Numbered from the stretch's first letter, positions 15,071 to 23,841 are shown. The stretch: DNA of 60,751 bases from Micromonospora yasonensis (GCF_026013475.1 NZ_JAPDPH010000012.1:1-60751), one strand, 5' to 3'. A program made the numbers and translations. The notes: generated by a model from the letters alone, not told the origin.

Positions 15071-15601
15071 ATGGCCGGGACGCGGAAGCCCGTCGTCGAG
15101 GTACGGCGCAGTCAGCGCCGGCGACGCACGGTGTCCGCGTACCGCGACGGGGAACGGGTCGTGGTGCTCATCCCCGACCAGTTCTCCCGCGCCGAGGAGA
15201 GCGAGTGGGTCGACCGGATGCTGGCCCGGCTCGCCGCCCGGGAGGGCCGGCTCGCCCGCTCCGACGCCGAGCTGCTGGCCCGGGCCGCCCGGTTGATCAA
15301 CCTCTACCTGCCCGAGTACGGCGCCACCGCCGCCCCCGCGAGCGTCCGCTGGGTCACCAACCAGAACGGCCGTTGGGGCTCCTGCACCCCGGCCGACCGC
15401 ACCATCCGCATCTCGCACCGGATCCAGGACATGCCCGACTGGGTGGTCGACTACGTGCTCCTGCACGAGCTGGCGCACCTGATCGTGCCCAGCCACGACG
15501 CCTCGTTCTGGGCCCTGGTCGGCCGGTACCCGAAGACCGAGCGGGCCCGCGGCTACCTGGAGGGCGTCGCCGCCGCCACCGGCGTACCCTTGGCGGACTG
15601 A
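15071..15601 (+). CDS. YgjP/WSS1-like zinc metallopeptidase (M48-type)
   Basis: A 176-residue protein with RWGSCTPADRTIRISHR at about 101-117 and the zinc site HELAH at 132-136, followed by SHDASFW (H142 as likely third ligand). This is the YgjP-like metal-dependent hydrolase family (DUF45), related to the DNA-protein crosslink protease fold. The ATG at 15071 is preceded by GGACCAGTG, a weak ribosome site. It is followed by an intergenic stem-loop and a CofC-like gene on the same strand. Confidence 0.85.
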   Translation: MAGTRKPVVEVRRSQRRRRTVSAYRDGERVVVLIPDQFSRAEESEWVDRMLARLAAREGRLARSDAELLARAARLINLYLPEYGATAAPASVRWVTNQNGRWGSCTPADRTIRISHRIQDMPDWVVDYVLLHELAHLIVPSHDASFWALVGRYPKTERARGYLEGVAAATGVPLAD

Positions 15602-15618
15602 CCCACCGGTCCCGGCTT

Positions 15619-15714
15619 GATCCACTCGGCCTGCGCGGAGGCCACACTTTCCCGGAAAGTGCTGCCTGCCCGTGCGCCGAAGCCGCAACTTCCGTGAACT
15701 TGCGCGGATCTTGG
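15619..15714. repeat. Intergenic stem-loop element, degenerate copy
   Basis: CACTTTCCCGGAAAGTG on the left and CAACTTCCGTGAACTTG on the right form two small palindromes that can also pair imperfectly with each other. The right side ends GCGCGGATCTTGG, shared with the elements at 16593-16647 and, in part, at 50704-50770. Confidence 0.5.
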
Positions 15715-15752
15715 TGGCGGGTGAGAGACGTGGGGACGGGTTAGGGTCGGGC

Positions 15753-16577
15753 ATGGTTCGACGTGTGGTGGTGGCGTTGCTCGGACCGGTGGCCTGGACG
15801 CCACCGGGGATCGACCCGACCCGGTGGCGTACCGCGCTCGCCGAGGACGTCGTCGACCTGCTGGCCACGCTCAACGAGGTGGAGATCGCGGTGGCGGTGA
15901 CGCCGGGGGACCGCTGGCTGGCCGACGTCGTGGTCTGGCCGGGCACCGCCGTGCTCGAGGTGCCGGAACCCACCGTCAACGCCGTCTTCGCCGCCCTGGC
16001 GGCCCGGCCCGCCGACGCCGCTCCGTCCGAGACCTGGCCTGCTGACGCCGCTCTGCCCGGCGAGGCCGCTTCGGCCGCCGGCGTCGCGCCTCCCGCCAGC
16101 GTCGCTCCGTCCGCCAGCGCCGTTCCGCCCGTCGGCGCCGCTTCGACCGCCGAGGCCGCGTCGCCTGGCGGCGCGGGGCCGGCCGGGGAGGTCACGCCGG
16201 CCGCGGGCGGCGCGGGGCCGGGCGGGTACGACCAGGCGGCCGTGGTGGTCGCCGACGCGCCGGACGTGCCGGGGCTCACCCTGGGCAAGCTGCTCCGGCC
16301 GCTGTCCAGTCGGCCGGTCGCGGTGGCCCCGGTGGAGGGCGCCGGGCCGGGCCTGCTCGGCGTGGCCGCCCGGCTGCCCGTACCGGACTGGCTGCCGGCG
16401 CTGGACCTGGACCGGGCCGCGCCGGCGGAGGTGCGCGCGGCCGCTCCGCGCCCGGGGGACGTGGCGGTCACCGCCGGCTGGCGCCGGCTGCGCGGCCCGG
16501 CCGACCTGGCCACCCTCGACCCGGCCTTCGAGGGCTGGGAGGCCACCCGCGCCCTGCTCTCCGGCCAGCCCGGCTGA
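15753..16577 (+). CDS. CofC/DUF2064-like nucleotidyltransferase-fold protein with Ala/Pro insert
   Basis: A 274-residue protein. The ends resemble the DUF2064/CofC GT-A-like fold: LEVPEPTVNAVFAAL, then VADAPDVPGLTLGKLLRPL (about 166-184) and VAPVEGAGPGLLGVAARLP. Residues 86-157 are an Ala/Pro/Ser-rich low-complexity insert with repeated AAPS/APPAS/AASP units, probably disordered. In CofC the fold transfers a guanylyl group in F420 synthesis, but the true CofC motifs are not all present, so the activity is open. The 3' end faces the DUF2342 gene across a perfect stem-loop. Confidence 0.55.
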   Translation: MVRRVVVALLGPVAWTPPGIDPTRWRTALAEDVVDLLATLNEVEIAVAVTPGDRWLADVVVWPGTAVLEVPEPTVNAVFAALAARPADAAPSETWPADAALPGEAASAAGVAPPASVAPSASAVPPVGAASTAEAASPGGAGPAGEVTPAAGGAGPGGYDQAAVVVADAPDVPGLTLGKLLRPLSSRPVAVAPVEGAGPGLLGVAARLPVPDWLPALDLDRAAPAEVRAAAPRPGDVAVTAGWRRLRGPADLATLDPAFEGWEATRALLSGQPG

Positions 16578-16592
16578 CCGCCGCGGACGCAG

Positions 16593-16647
16593 CAAGATCC
16601 GCACAACGTCCGGGAAAGTTTGACCTCGGTACGTTGTGCGGATCTTG
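16593..16647. repeat. Perfect 17-bp inverted repeat between convergent genes
   Basis: CAAGATCCGCACAACGT (16593-16609) and ACGTTGTGCGGATCTTG (16631-16647) are exact reverse complements with a 21-nt loop. It lies between two convergent genes and could terminate both. It shares GCGGATCTTG and a core near GGGAAAGTT with the element at 15619-15714. Confidence 0.85.
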
Positions 16648-16660
16648 GAACCCAGGCGGG

Positions 16661-17932
16661 TCAGGACTTGTCGTCGTCCTCGCCCGGCGCCTGCTCCTCC
16701 GGGGCGCCGGGGGCGCTGAAGTCGAAGTTCGCCAGCTCCTCGTCCAGGTCGCTGCTGGTCGCGGCGAACGCCTCCGGGTTGGCGAAGTCGTCGTCCGAGG
16801 GAAGCAGGTCGGGGTGGCCCCAGACCGCGTCCCGGCCGGCGATCCCGCGGTGCTCGGTCAGCGCCGCCCAGAGCACGGTGGCCTCGCGCAGCCGGCGCGG
16901 TCGCAGTTCCAGGCCGACCAGGGCGGCGAAGGTCTGTTCGGCCGGCCCGCCGGCGGCCCGGCGACGGCGGAACGCCTCGCCGAGGCGTACGACGTTGGGC
17001 AGCCGGTCGCCCGCGGCGCTGTCCACCACGTGACACACCCAGCCCTCGACCAGGGCGAGCACCGTCTCCAGCCGGGCCAGCGAGGCCTTCTGCGCCGGGG
17101 TGTCCTCCGGGGTGAAGATGCCCTCCAGCGCGATCGCCTGCATCGACTCCGGGTCGGTCGGGTCGACCCGGCCCATCGCCTCCTCGATCGCCTCCCGGTT
17201 CACCCGGATGCCGGCGGCGTAGTTCTCCACCGCAGTGAGCACGTGCCCGCGCAGCCACGGCACGTGCTGGAAAAGTCGCTGGTGGGCGGCCTCGCGCAGG
17301 GCCACGTAGAGGCGTACCTCGTCCTCGGGCAGCTCCAGGCCCTCGCCGTACGCCCGGATGTTGGCCGGGACGAGCGCGGCGGTGCCGGCCGGGCCGAGCG
17401 GCAGGCCGATGTCGCCGGCGGAGAGCACCTCGGCGGCGAGCGAGCCGAGCGCCTGGCCGAGCTGGCCGCCGAAGAGCGCGCCGCCCAGCGTGGCGACCAT
17501 CGACTGCATCGGGCCGAGCTGGGCGCGGGCCTCCGGCGGCACCAGGTCGCCCATCGCGCCCACCATCCGGCTGGCCACCGGGTCGCAGAGCTTGCGCCAG
17601 ACGTCGAGGGTCTTGTAGATCCACTCGTTGCGGTTCCAGGCGACCGACGCCCGGATGCCGGAGGGCCACGAGGTGGCCGGCTCCAGCCAGAGGTCGGCGA
17701 TCCGCAGCGCCTCTTCCACCGCGTTGCGTTCGAACGGCGAGACCGCCGGGTCACCGCTGGCGGCGAGCTGGCTCGCGGCCACCTGACGGGCGAGGTCCCA
17801 GTTGACCGGCCCGCTGCCCGGCGCGGAAAGCAGGTGCTGCAACTGCGACATGAACTGCTGCATCTGCGCGGGGTCGTTGGGGTCTGGTGGTTGCCCACCC
17901 GGGAGCGCGAAGCCGAACGGAATATCAGGCAC
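16661..17932 (-). CDS. DUF2342 zinc-dependent metalloprotease-like protein
   Basis: A 423-residue member of the DUF2342 family (putative F420-associated hydrolase, annotated as zinc-dependent metalloprotease). The family motif LREAAHQRLFQHVPWL (212-227) supplies the putative zinc ligands H217 and H223. A Gly-rich helix GGALFGGQLGQALG is at 150-163, and the C-terminus is very acidic. GTG start at 17932 fits the conserved PDIPFGF beginning. It is divergent from the YlbL-type protease, as in mycobacteria (Rv3195/Rv3194c). Confidence 0.85.
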   Translation of the reverse strand: MPDIPFGFALPGGQPPDPNDPAQMQQFMSQLQHLLSAPGSGPVNWDLARQVAASQLAASGDPAVSPFERNAVEEALRIADLWLEPATSWPSGIRASVAWNRNEWIYKTLDVWRKLCDPVASRMVGAMGDLVPPEARAQLGPMQSMVATLGGALFGGQLGQALGSLAAEVLSAGDIGLPLGPAGTAALVPANIRAYGEGLELPEDEVRLYVALREAAHQRLFQHVPWLRGHVLTAVENYAAGIRVNREAIEEAMGRVDPTDPESMQAIALEGIFTPEDTPAQKASLARLETVLALVEGWVCHVVDSAAGDRLPNVVRLGEAFRRRRAAGGPAEQTFAALVGLELRPRRLREATVLWAALTEHRGIAGRDAVWGHPDLLPSDDDFANPEAFAATSSDLDEELANFDFSAPGAPEEQAPGEDDDKS

Positions 17933-18047
17933 GTCGTCTACGGTACGCGCGCCGCGCCGCAGGTCGCGCCCGTCGGGGTTGCGCTGAGGGCGAAGTCCGG
18001 CGGTCACCGCGCCGGACCTCTCCGTCCGGATCGGTACGCTCTGCCGC

Positions 18048-19061
18048 ATGAGACGTCGCGGCGTGACCGTCCTCCTCGGTGCACTGCTCACCGCCCTGCT
18101 CAGCGTCGGGGTGCTGAGCGTGCCCATCCCGTACGTGGTGCTCGGTCCCGGCCCGACGTTCAACACCCTCGGCAGCGCCGACGGCAAGGAGATCATCCAG
18201 GTCACCGGGCGGGCGACGTCCACCTCCGCGGGCCAACTGCGGCTGACCACGGTCGGCGTGCAGCCCACGGTGCGGCTCCGGTCGGCGCTGGCCGGCTGGT
18301 TCTCCAAGGACGAGGCGGTGGTGCCGCGCGAGCTGGTCTACCCGCCGGGCGAGTCGCAGGAGGAGATCGAGAAGCGCAACGTCGAGGACTTCCAGAACTC
18401 GCAGACCAGCGCGGAGACCGCCGCCCTGCGGGAGCTGGGCTATCCGATCCAGGTGCTGGTGAAGGCGGTCACCGCGGGCGGCCCGTCGGTCGGCGTGCTC
18501 AAGCCCAACGACGTGCTCACCTCGGTCGACGACCAGCCGGTGACCAGTGCCGGCCGGCTCACCGAGCTGATCCGGGCCAAGCCGGCCGGCACCGCGCTGA
18601 AGATCGGGTACACCCGCGCCGGCGAACCGGGCACCGCCACGGTGACCAGCCGGGAGCAGGACGGCCGGCCGCGCATCGGCATCGAGATCGACCAGCAGCA
18701 GCCGCACCCGTTCACCCTCAAGATCGACCTTGGCGACATCGGCGGGCCCAGCGCCGGGCTGATGTTCGCCCTCGGCATCGTCGACAAGGTGGAGCCGGCC
18801 GACCTGACCGGCGGAAAGATCATCGCGGGCACCGGCACCATCGACGACGAGGGCCAGGTCGGCCCGATCGGCGGTATCCCGCAGAAGCTGGTCGCCGCCA
18901 AGCGGGCCGGGGCGAAGGTCTTCCTGGTGCCCGTCGACAACTGCGCCGAGGCGGTCCGTAACCCGCAGCCCGACCTGCCGTTGCTCAAGGTGACGTCGCT
19001 CGACGACGCGCTGAAGGCGCTCGATACGCTTCGCGCCGGAGGGCAGCCCACCCGCTGCTGA
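18048..19061 (+). CDS. Membrane-anchored PDZ/Lon-type (S16) serine protease, YlbL family
   Basis: A 337-residue protein with one N-terminal membrane anchor (residues 8-30), a PDZ domain (about 135-200, VLKPNDVLTSVDDQPV) and a Lon catalytic domain. The Ser/Lys dyad is Ser235 in IGGPSAGL and Lys280 in GGIPQKLVAAKR, 45 residues apart as in Lon. It should act on the outer face of the membrane. YlbL-like proteases are linked to the damage-checkpoint control in Bacillus; the actinobacterial role is less clear. UPF0182 follows downstream. Confidence 0.9.
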   Translation: MRRRGVTVLLGALLTALLSVGVLSVPIPYVVLGPGPTFNTLGSADGKEIIQVTGRATSTSAGQLRLTTVGVQPTVRLRSALAGWFSKDEAVVPRELVYPPGESQEEIEKRNVEDFQNSQTSAETAALRELGYPIQVLVKAVTAGGPSVGVLKPNDVLTSVDDQPVTSAGRLTELIRAKPAGTALKIGYTRAGEPGTATVTSREQDGRPRIGIEIDQQQPHPFTLKIDLGDIGGPSAGLMFALGIVDKVEPADLTGGKIIAGTGTIDDEGQVGPIGGIPQKLVAAKRAGAKVFLVPVDNCAEAVRNPQPDLPLLKVTSLDDALKALDTLRAGGQPTRC

Positions 19062-19182
19062 TCCCGAGCGGTTGCGGCTGCGCGCGAGGATCGTGACGTG
19101 ACCTTGACCCGACGTGTTCAGGAACACCCCGTACTCTGGGTGCCTGGTCGGAGCCGATCACATCGAGCGTGCGGAGCCAACA

Positions 19183-22100
19183 GTGGTCATGCGTAGCAGC
19201 CCCCTGCCGAGGATGAGCCGGCGCGGACGCGTCACCATCGGGGTCCTGATCGGGGTGTTCGTCCTCTTCACCCTGCTCGGGTGGGGGGTCAACGCGTGGA
19301 CCGACTGGCTCTGGTTCGACGAGGTCCGCTACACCCAGGTCTTCACCGGCGTCCTCGCCACCCGCCTGCTGCTGTTCCTGCTGGTCGGGTTCGGCATGGC
19401 GCTGGTGATCGCCGGCAACCTCTGGCTGGCCCACCGGGTCCGGCCGCAGCTGCGCCCGCACTCCCCGGAGCAGGCCACCCTTGAGCGCTACCGGATGCTG
19501 CTGAGCCCCCGGCTCGGCACCTGGATCGCTGTGGTCTCCGCGCTGATCGGGCTCTTCGCCGGACTCTCCGCGCAGAGCCGGTGGAGCCAGTGGCTGCTGT
19601 TCCGCAACGGTGGCAGCTTCGGCGTTAAGGACCCGGAGTTCGGCGTCGACGTCGGCTTCTACGTCTTCCAGCTGCCGTTCTGGCGCTACCTGCTCGGGGT
19701 CGGCTTCACCGCGGTGGTGCTGTCGCTGCTCGGCGCGCTGGCCGTGCACTACATCTTCGGCGGGGTGCGGCTGCAGGGCATCGGGGACCGGATGACCGTC
19801 GCCGCCCGCGCCCACCTGAGCACGCTGGTCGCCGTCTTCGTCCTGCTCAAGGCGGTCGCGTACGTGCTGGACCGGCGGGCGATGCTGCTGGAGTACAACG
19901 AGGGCGCCAAGCTCTACGGCGCCGGCTACGCGGACGTGAACGCCCTGCTCCCGGCGAAGGAGATCCTGGCCTACATCTCGATCGTGGTGGCCATCGCGAT
20001 CATCGTGTTCTCCAACGCGGTGATGCGGAACCTGGTCTGGCCGGGCATCGCGCTGGCCCTGCTCGGCGTCTCCGCGGTGGCGATCGGCGGCATCTACCCG
20101 TGGGCGGTGCAGACCTTCGAGGTCAAGCCGAGCGCTCGGGACAAGGAGGCGCCGTACATCCAGCGCAGCATCGACGCGACCCGGGCCGCGTACGGGCTGA
20201 CCGACACCAAGACCACCAGATACCAGGCCAACAACCTGACCCCGCCGGCCAGCCTGGCCACCGACACCTCGGTGGTGCAGAACATCCGGCTGCTCGACCC
20301 GCAGTTGGTCTCCGAGACGTACACCCAGCTCCAGCAGGTGCGCGGCTTCTACGACTTCGGCCCGAAGCTGGACATCGACCGGTACACGGTGGGTGGCAAG
20401 ACGGCCGACTACGTGGTCGGCGTCCGGGAGATCAACTATGGCGAGCTGACCCAGCAGCAGAACAACTGGATCAACCGGCACACCGTCTACACCCACGGCT
20501 ACGGCCTCGTCGCCGCTCCGGCCAACCAGATCTGCGGCAACGGCACGCCGTTCTTCGTCTCCGGATTCCTCGGTGATTCGGCGAAGGAGGTGCAGGGGTG
20601 CGCCTCCCCGAGCGATCAGATCCCGGCCCAGCAGCCCCGGATCTACTACGGCGAGCGGATGGAGGCCGACGACTACGCCATCGTCGGGCAGACCGGGGAC
20701 CGCAGCGTCGAGTTCGACAAGCCGACCTCCACCGGTGGCGACAAGCCGACCTCCACCGGTGGCGACGAGCCGAACTCGACCGGCGGTGAGCAGTACTACA
20801 CCTACACCGGCGAGGGCGGTGTCAAGATCGGCTCGTTCACCCGTCGGCTGCTCTACGCGATCAAGGAGCAGGAGTCGAACTTCCTCCTCTCCGCGGCGGT
20901 GAACAAGGACTCCAAGCTGCTCTACGTGCGTAACCCACGGGACCGGGTGGAGAAGGTGGCCCCGTTCCTCACCGTGGACGGCGACCCGTACCCGGCCGTG
21001 GTGAACGGCCGGATCCAGTGGATCGTGGACGGCTACACCACGGCCGCGACCTACCCGTACGCCGACCGGGTCAACCTCCAGGCCGAGACCGCCGACGAGC
21101 TGACCGGCCGGGGCACCATCCAGCTCGCCCGGGAGAACGTCAACTACATCCGCAACTCGGTGAAGGCGACGGTCGACGCGTACGACGGCACGGTCCGGCT
21201 CTACGCGTTCGACGAGACCGACCCGGTGCTCAAGGCGTGGAACAAGGCGTTCGGCGGCGACCTGGTGCTGCCGAAGGCCGACATCCCGCCGGAGCTGGCC
21301 GCGCACTTCCGCTACCCGGCGGACCTGTTCAAGGTGCAGCGCAACCTGCTCACCCGGTTCCACGTCACCCACCCGGGCGACTTCTACTCGGGGCAGGACT
21401 TCTGGCAGGTGCCGAACGTGCCGGACGCGCCGGACAGCGGGCAGAAGCAGCCGCCCTACTACCTCTACACGCAGTTCCCGGGGCAGCAGGAGGGGCCGCG
21501 CTTCCAGCTCACCTCGGCGGTCACCCCGAACCGCCGCGAGAACCTCGCCGCGCTGATCTCCGGGTCGTACGTCGACGGGCAGCCCCGGCTGGAGGTGCTG
21601 GAGCTGCCCGACCAGACCCGGATCTCCGGGCCGGTCCAGGTGCACCAGCAGATGACCAACAACGGTGACATCCGGCAGCAGCTCAACCTGCTCTCCTCGG
21701 GGCAGTCCCAGGTGCAGTACGGCAACCTGCTCTCGCTGCCGTTCGGCAACGGAATGCTCTACGTCGAGCCGGTCTACGTGAAGAGCAACACCCAGAACGC
21801 GTTCCCGCAGCTGCAGAGGGTGCTGCTCTCGTACGGTGACGGCGGCTCGTACGTGGTGCTGGCGAACAACCTCAGCGAGGGCATCAAGCAGCTCGTCGAG
21901 CAGGGCAAGCGGACCCCCGGCGGCACCCCGCCGCCCAGCTCCGGCGGGACGAACCCGCCGACCGGCGGCACCATTCCGCCGGTGCTCACCGGCGAGCTGG
22001 CAAAGGCCGCCGATCGGGTGCAGAGCGCGATCGGCGAGGTGAAGGCCGCCCAGGCATCCGGCGACTTCGAGCGGTACGGGCGGGCGCTGAAGGCGCTGGA

Positions 22101-22221
22101 CGAGGCGATGACCGCGTTCCAGGAGGCGCAGGCCGCGGCCAACCCGTCGCCGGCCCCGGCGGCGAGCGGCAGCCCGTCCGCGTCGCCGCCGGCCGCGCCG
22201 TCCGCCACGCCGAACGGCTGA
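19183..22221 (+). CDS. UPF0182 family large membrane protein
   Basis: A 1012-residue protein with about seven membrane helices in the first 330 residues (for example VLIGVFVLFTLLGWGV and IVVAIAIIVFSNAVM), followed by a large extracytoplasmic domain of the UPF0182 family (NLTPPASLATDTSVVQNIRL, YQKLL-type region FLTVDGDPYPAVVNGRIQWI). The end is a Pro/Ala/Ser-rich tail. GTG at 19183 is chosen because CGGAG lies six bases upstream; an ATG two codons later is possible. It contains an 8-residue tandem repeat (20716-20787). Function unknown across the family; it neighbours YlbL-type protease in many actinobacteria. Confidence 0.9.
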   Translation: MVMRSSPLPRMSRRGRVTIGVLIGVFVLFTLLGWGVNAWTDWLWFDEVRYTQVFTGVLATRLLLFLLVGFGMALVIAGNLWLAHRVRPQLRPHSPEQATLERYRMLLSPRLGTWIAVVSALIGLFAGLSAQSRWSQWLLFRNGGSFGVKDPEFGVDVGFYVFQLPFWRYLLGVGFTAVVLSLLGALAVHYIFGGVRLQGIGDRMTVAARAHLSTLVAVFVLLKAVAYVLDRRAMLLEYNEGAKLYGAGYADVNALLPAKEILAYISIVVAIAIIVFSNAVMRNLVWPGIALALLGVSAVAIGGIYPWAVQTFEVKPSARDKEAPYIQRSIDATRAAYGLTDTKTTRYQANNLTPPASLATDTSVVQNIRLLDPQLVSETYTQLQQVRGFYDFGPKLDIDRYTVGGKTADYVVGVREINYGELTQQQNNWINRHTVYTHGYGLVAAPANQICGNGTPFFVSGFLGDSAKEVQGCASPSDQIPAQQPRIYYGERMEADDYAIVGQTGDRSVEFDKPTSTGGDKPTSTGGDEPNSTGGEQYYTYTGEGGVKIGSFTRRLLYAIKEQESNFLLSAAVNKDSKLLYVRNPRDRVEKVAPFLTVDGDPYPAVVNGRIQWIVDGYTTAATYPYADRVNLQAETADELTGRGTIQLARENVNYIRNSVKATVDAYDGTVRLYAFDETDPVLKAWNKAFGGDLVLPKADIPPELAAHFRYPADLFKVQRNLLTRFHVTHPGDFYSGQDFWQVPNVPDAPDSGQKQPPYYLYTQFPGQQEGPRFQLTSAVTPNRRENLAALISGSYVDGQPRLEVLELPDQTRISGPVQVHQQMTNNGDIRQQLNLLSSGQSQVQYGNLLSLPFGNGMLYVEPVYVKSNTQNAFPQLQRVLLSYGDGGSYVVLANNLSEGIKQLVEQGKRTPGGTPPPSSGGTNPPTGGTIPPVLTGELAKAADRVQSAIGEVKAAQASGDFERYGRALKALDEAMTAFQEAQAAANPSPAPAASGSPSASPPAAPSATPNG
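20716..20787 (+). repeat. 24-bp tandem repeat inside the UPF0182 gene
   Basis: Three in-frame copies: 20716-20739 and 20740-20763 are identical (DKPTSTGG), and 20764-20787 is diverged (DEPNSTGG). They form a flexible loop in the extracytoplasmic domain next to GEQYYTY. Confidence 0.92.
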
Positions 22222-22237
22222 CGCCGACCCGACCACG

Positions 22238-22283
22238 CAGGCCCGTGGCCCGGAACCCGTAGCGGTCCGGGGCCACGGGCCTG
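22238..22283 (+). terminator. Hairpin terminator after UPF0182
   Basis: CAGGCCCGTGGCCC at 22238 pairs with GGGCCACGGGCCTG ending at 22283, a long stable stem 17 bp after the stop codon. Confidence 0.75.
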
Positions 22284-22296
22284 TCGCGTATCGGAC

Positions 22297-22323
22297 GGAA
22301 CGCCCGCAACCCGACACCCCGTT
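22297..22323 (+). promoter_or_regulatory. ECF-type promoter of the sigma factor gene
   Basis: GGAAC (22297-22301) followed after 19 nt by GTT (22321-22323), 46 bp upstream of the sigma factor ATG. GGAAC is the hallmark -35 of ECF promoters, so autoregulation or sigma-R control is plausible. Confidence 0.45.
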
Positions 22324-22368
22324 CCACCGTCAACAGAGCAGGTGGACGGAGGGGAGGCGGATTCTCCG

Positions 22369-22878
22369 ATGCGGGACGCGAACAGCTTCGACGACTTCTA
22401 CCGCAGCACGTCGGTCCGGACGCTGCGGTACGGCTACGCCGTGGCGGACGACCCCGCCGAGGCCCAGGACCTGGTCCAGGAGGCGTACGCGCGGGCCTGG
22501 CGGCAGTGGGGGAAGCTGGCCGCCCATCCGGCCCCCGAGGCGTGGCTGCGGCTGGTGATCAGCCGGCTCGCCACCGACCGCTGGCGGCGGTTGCGGAGCT
22601 GGCGGCTGGCGGCCAGCCGGACCGGACCGCCGGACGACGTCCGGCCACCCGGCGAGGAGACCGTGCTGCTGGTCGGCGCGCTCCGCCAGCTGCCGGTCCG
22701 GCAGCGAGAGGCGCTGGCCCTGCACTACCTGTTCGACATGTCGGTGGCGGAGGTCGCCCGGGAGGCGGGCGTCCCCACCGGCACCGTGAAGTCCTGGCTG
22801 GCCCGGGGCCGGGCCCGGCTGGCCGAGCTGCTGCCCGGCGTGGACGCCGGGGAGCTGGAGGTGAACGATGTCTCGTGA
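22369..22878 (+). CDS. ECF RNA polymerase sigma factor, SigE-family type
   Basis: A 169-residue sigma-70 factor of the extracytoplasmic class. Region 2 spans about 8-70 (DDPAEAQDLVQEAYARAW), region 4 about 103-155 (LPVRQREALALHYLFDMSVA and GTVKSWLARGRARL). ATG at 22369 with GGAGGGGAGG 11 bases upstream; a GTG at 22342 is less likely. It overlaps the next gene by 11 bp, and that gene encodes a membrane protein that is likely its regulatory partner. Confidence 0.88.
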   Translation: MRDANSFDDFYRSTSVRTLRYGYAVADDPAEAQDLVQEAYARAWRQWGKLAAHPAPEAWLRLVISRLATDRWRRLRSWRLAASRTGPPDDVRPPGEETVLLVGALRQLPVRQREALALHYLFDMSVAEVAREAGVPTGTVKSWLARGRARLAELLPGVDAGELEVNDVS

Positions 22879-23791
22879 ACTGATCCGCCTCTACCGGGCG
22901 CTGGCCGCGGACACCGACGAGCGGGTGCTGCCGGCGCCGGACCAGCTGCGCCGGCGCGCCGACCGCCGGGCGCGGAACCGCGCCGTGCTGGGGGCGCTGG
23001 CCGCCGCCGCGCTGGCCGGGGCGAGCCTCGCCGGCTCCCGGATCGTCCTCACGTCCGGGCCGGACACGTCGCCCGGCCCGCCGGTGGCCGCCCCGCCCGC
23101 CGCCAGCCGGTCGGCGGCGCCCACCACCGGATCGCCCGCGCCGTCGCCGAGCCGGACCACGCCGCCATCGCGTACGTCCGGGACGCCACCGACGAAGAGC
23201 GCGCGGCCGGCCGCCACCACCCCGACCAGCATTCCCGACCGGGCCTTCTTCACCCTGCCCGCCGCCAACGACGCCGGCACTGGTAGTCAGTTCGTCCCGG
23301 GGCCGGTGCTGCCGGCCCTGTGCGGCGTCACCCCCGGCGAGGCGGACCGGGTGGCGCGCCGGGCCCGGACGCTGGCCTTCAAGCTGGCCGGTACGTCGGC
23401 CGAGGCGATCCCGGACGGCAGCTACCGGAACAGCATCACCAGCTACCGCTCGGGCCGCGCCGACGACGCGCTGCGGCAGTTGCGGCGCGCCGTCCAGGAC
23501 TGCCCCGAGCAGCCCGACCCGTACGCGCCGGAGGTGACCGCCACCCAGCGGCTGCTGGCCGGCGGCGGGTACGGCGACGAGTCGGTGCTGTTCGAGATCC
23601 GCACGCCGCAGCGGGACGTCAACGGCGACCCGACCGGCGGTGAGGAGGTCCACCTGGTCCGCGCGATCCGGGTCGGCGACGTGGTCACCGTGCTCTGGGA
23701 GCAGGGCTGGGAGGGCACGTCGACCGACGCCGCGCAGTTCGACGCGGACAGCCGGCGGGCGGTCGAGGCGCTGCGGCGGTGGCTGCGCTGA
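22868..23791 (+). CDS. Membrane-anchored partner of the ECF sigma factor (putative anti-sigma)
   Basis: A 307-residue protein: cytoplasmic N-terminus (1-38), one membrane helix (about 39-62, AVLGALAAAALAGASLAG), a Pro/Ser/Thr-rich spacer (about 70-125), then a globular outer domain with two cysteines (ALCGVTPGE and QDCPEQP) that could form a disulfide. It overlaps the sigma gene by 11 bp, which implies coupled expression. It has no HxxxCxxC zinc anti-sigma motif, so the assignment rests on context. Confidence 0.65.
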   Translation: MSRELIRLYRALAADTDERVLPAPDQLRRRADRRARNRAVLGALAAAALAGASLAGSRIVLTSGPDTSPGPPVAAPPAASRSAAPTTGSPAPSPSRTTPPSRTSGTPPTKSARPAATTPTSIPDRAFFTLPAANDAGTGSQFVPGPVLPALCGVTPGEADRVARRARTLAFKLAGTSAEAIPDGSYRNSITSYRSGRADDALRQLRRAVQDCPEQPDPYAPEVTATQRLLAGGGYGDESVLFEIRTPQRDVNGDPTGGEEVHLVRAIRVGDVVTVLWEQGWEGTSTDAAQFDADSRRAVEALRRWLR

Positions 23792-23841
23792 CGGCCCGTT
23801 TTGCGTCCCCTGGGGTCGGTGCGCTACGGTAGACGAGCCGA

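Noticed and set aside
20716..20787. CRISPR-like repeat
   Set aside because: The three 24-bp units are directly adjacent, with no spacers, and are in frame inside a membrane protein gene. No cas gene is present.
22238..22323. Operator for the ECF sigma factor in the UPF0182 terminator region
   Set aside because: The strong palindrome is best explained as the UPF0182 terminator; the promoter motif lies beyond it.
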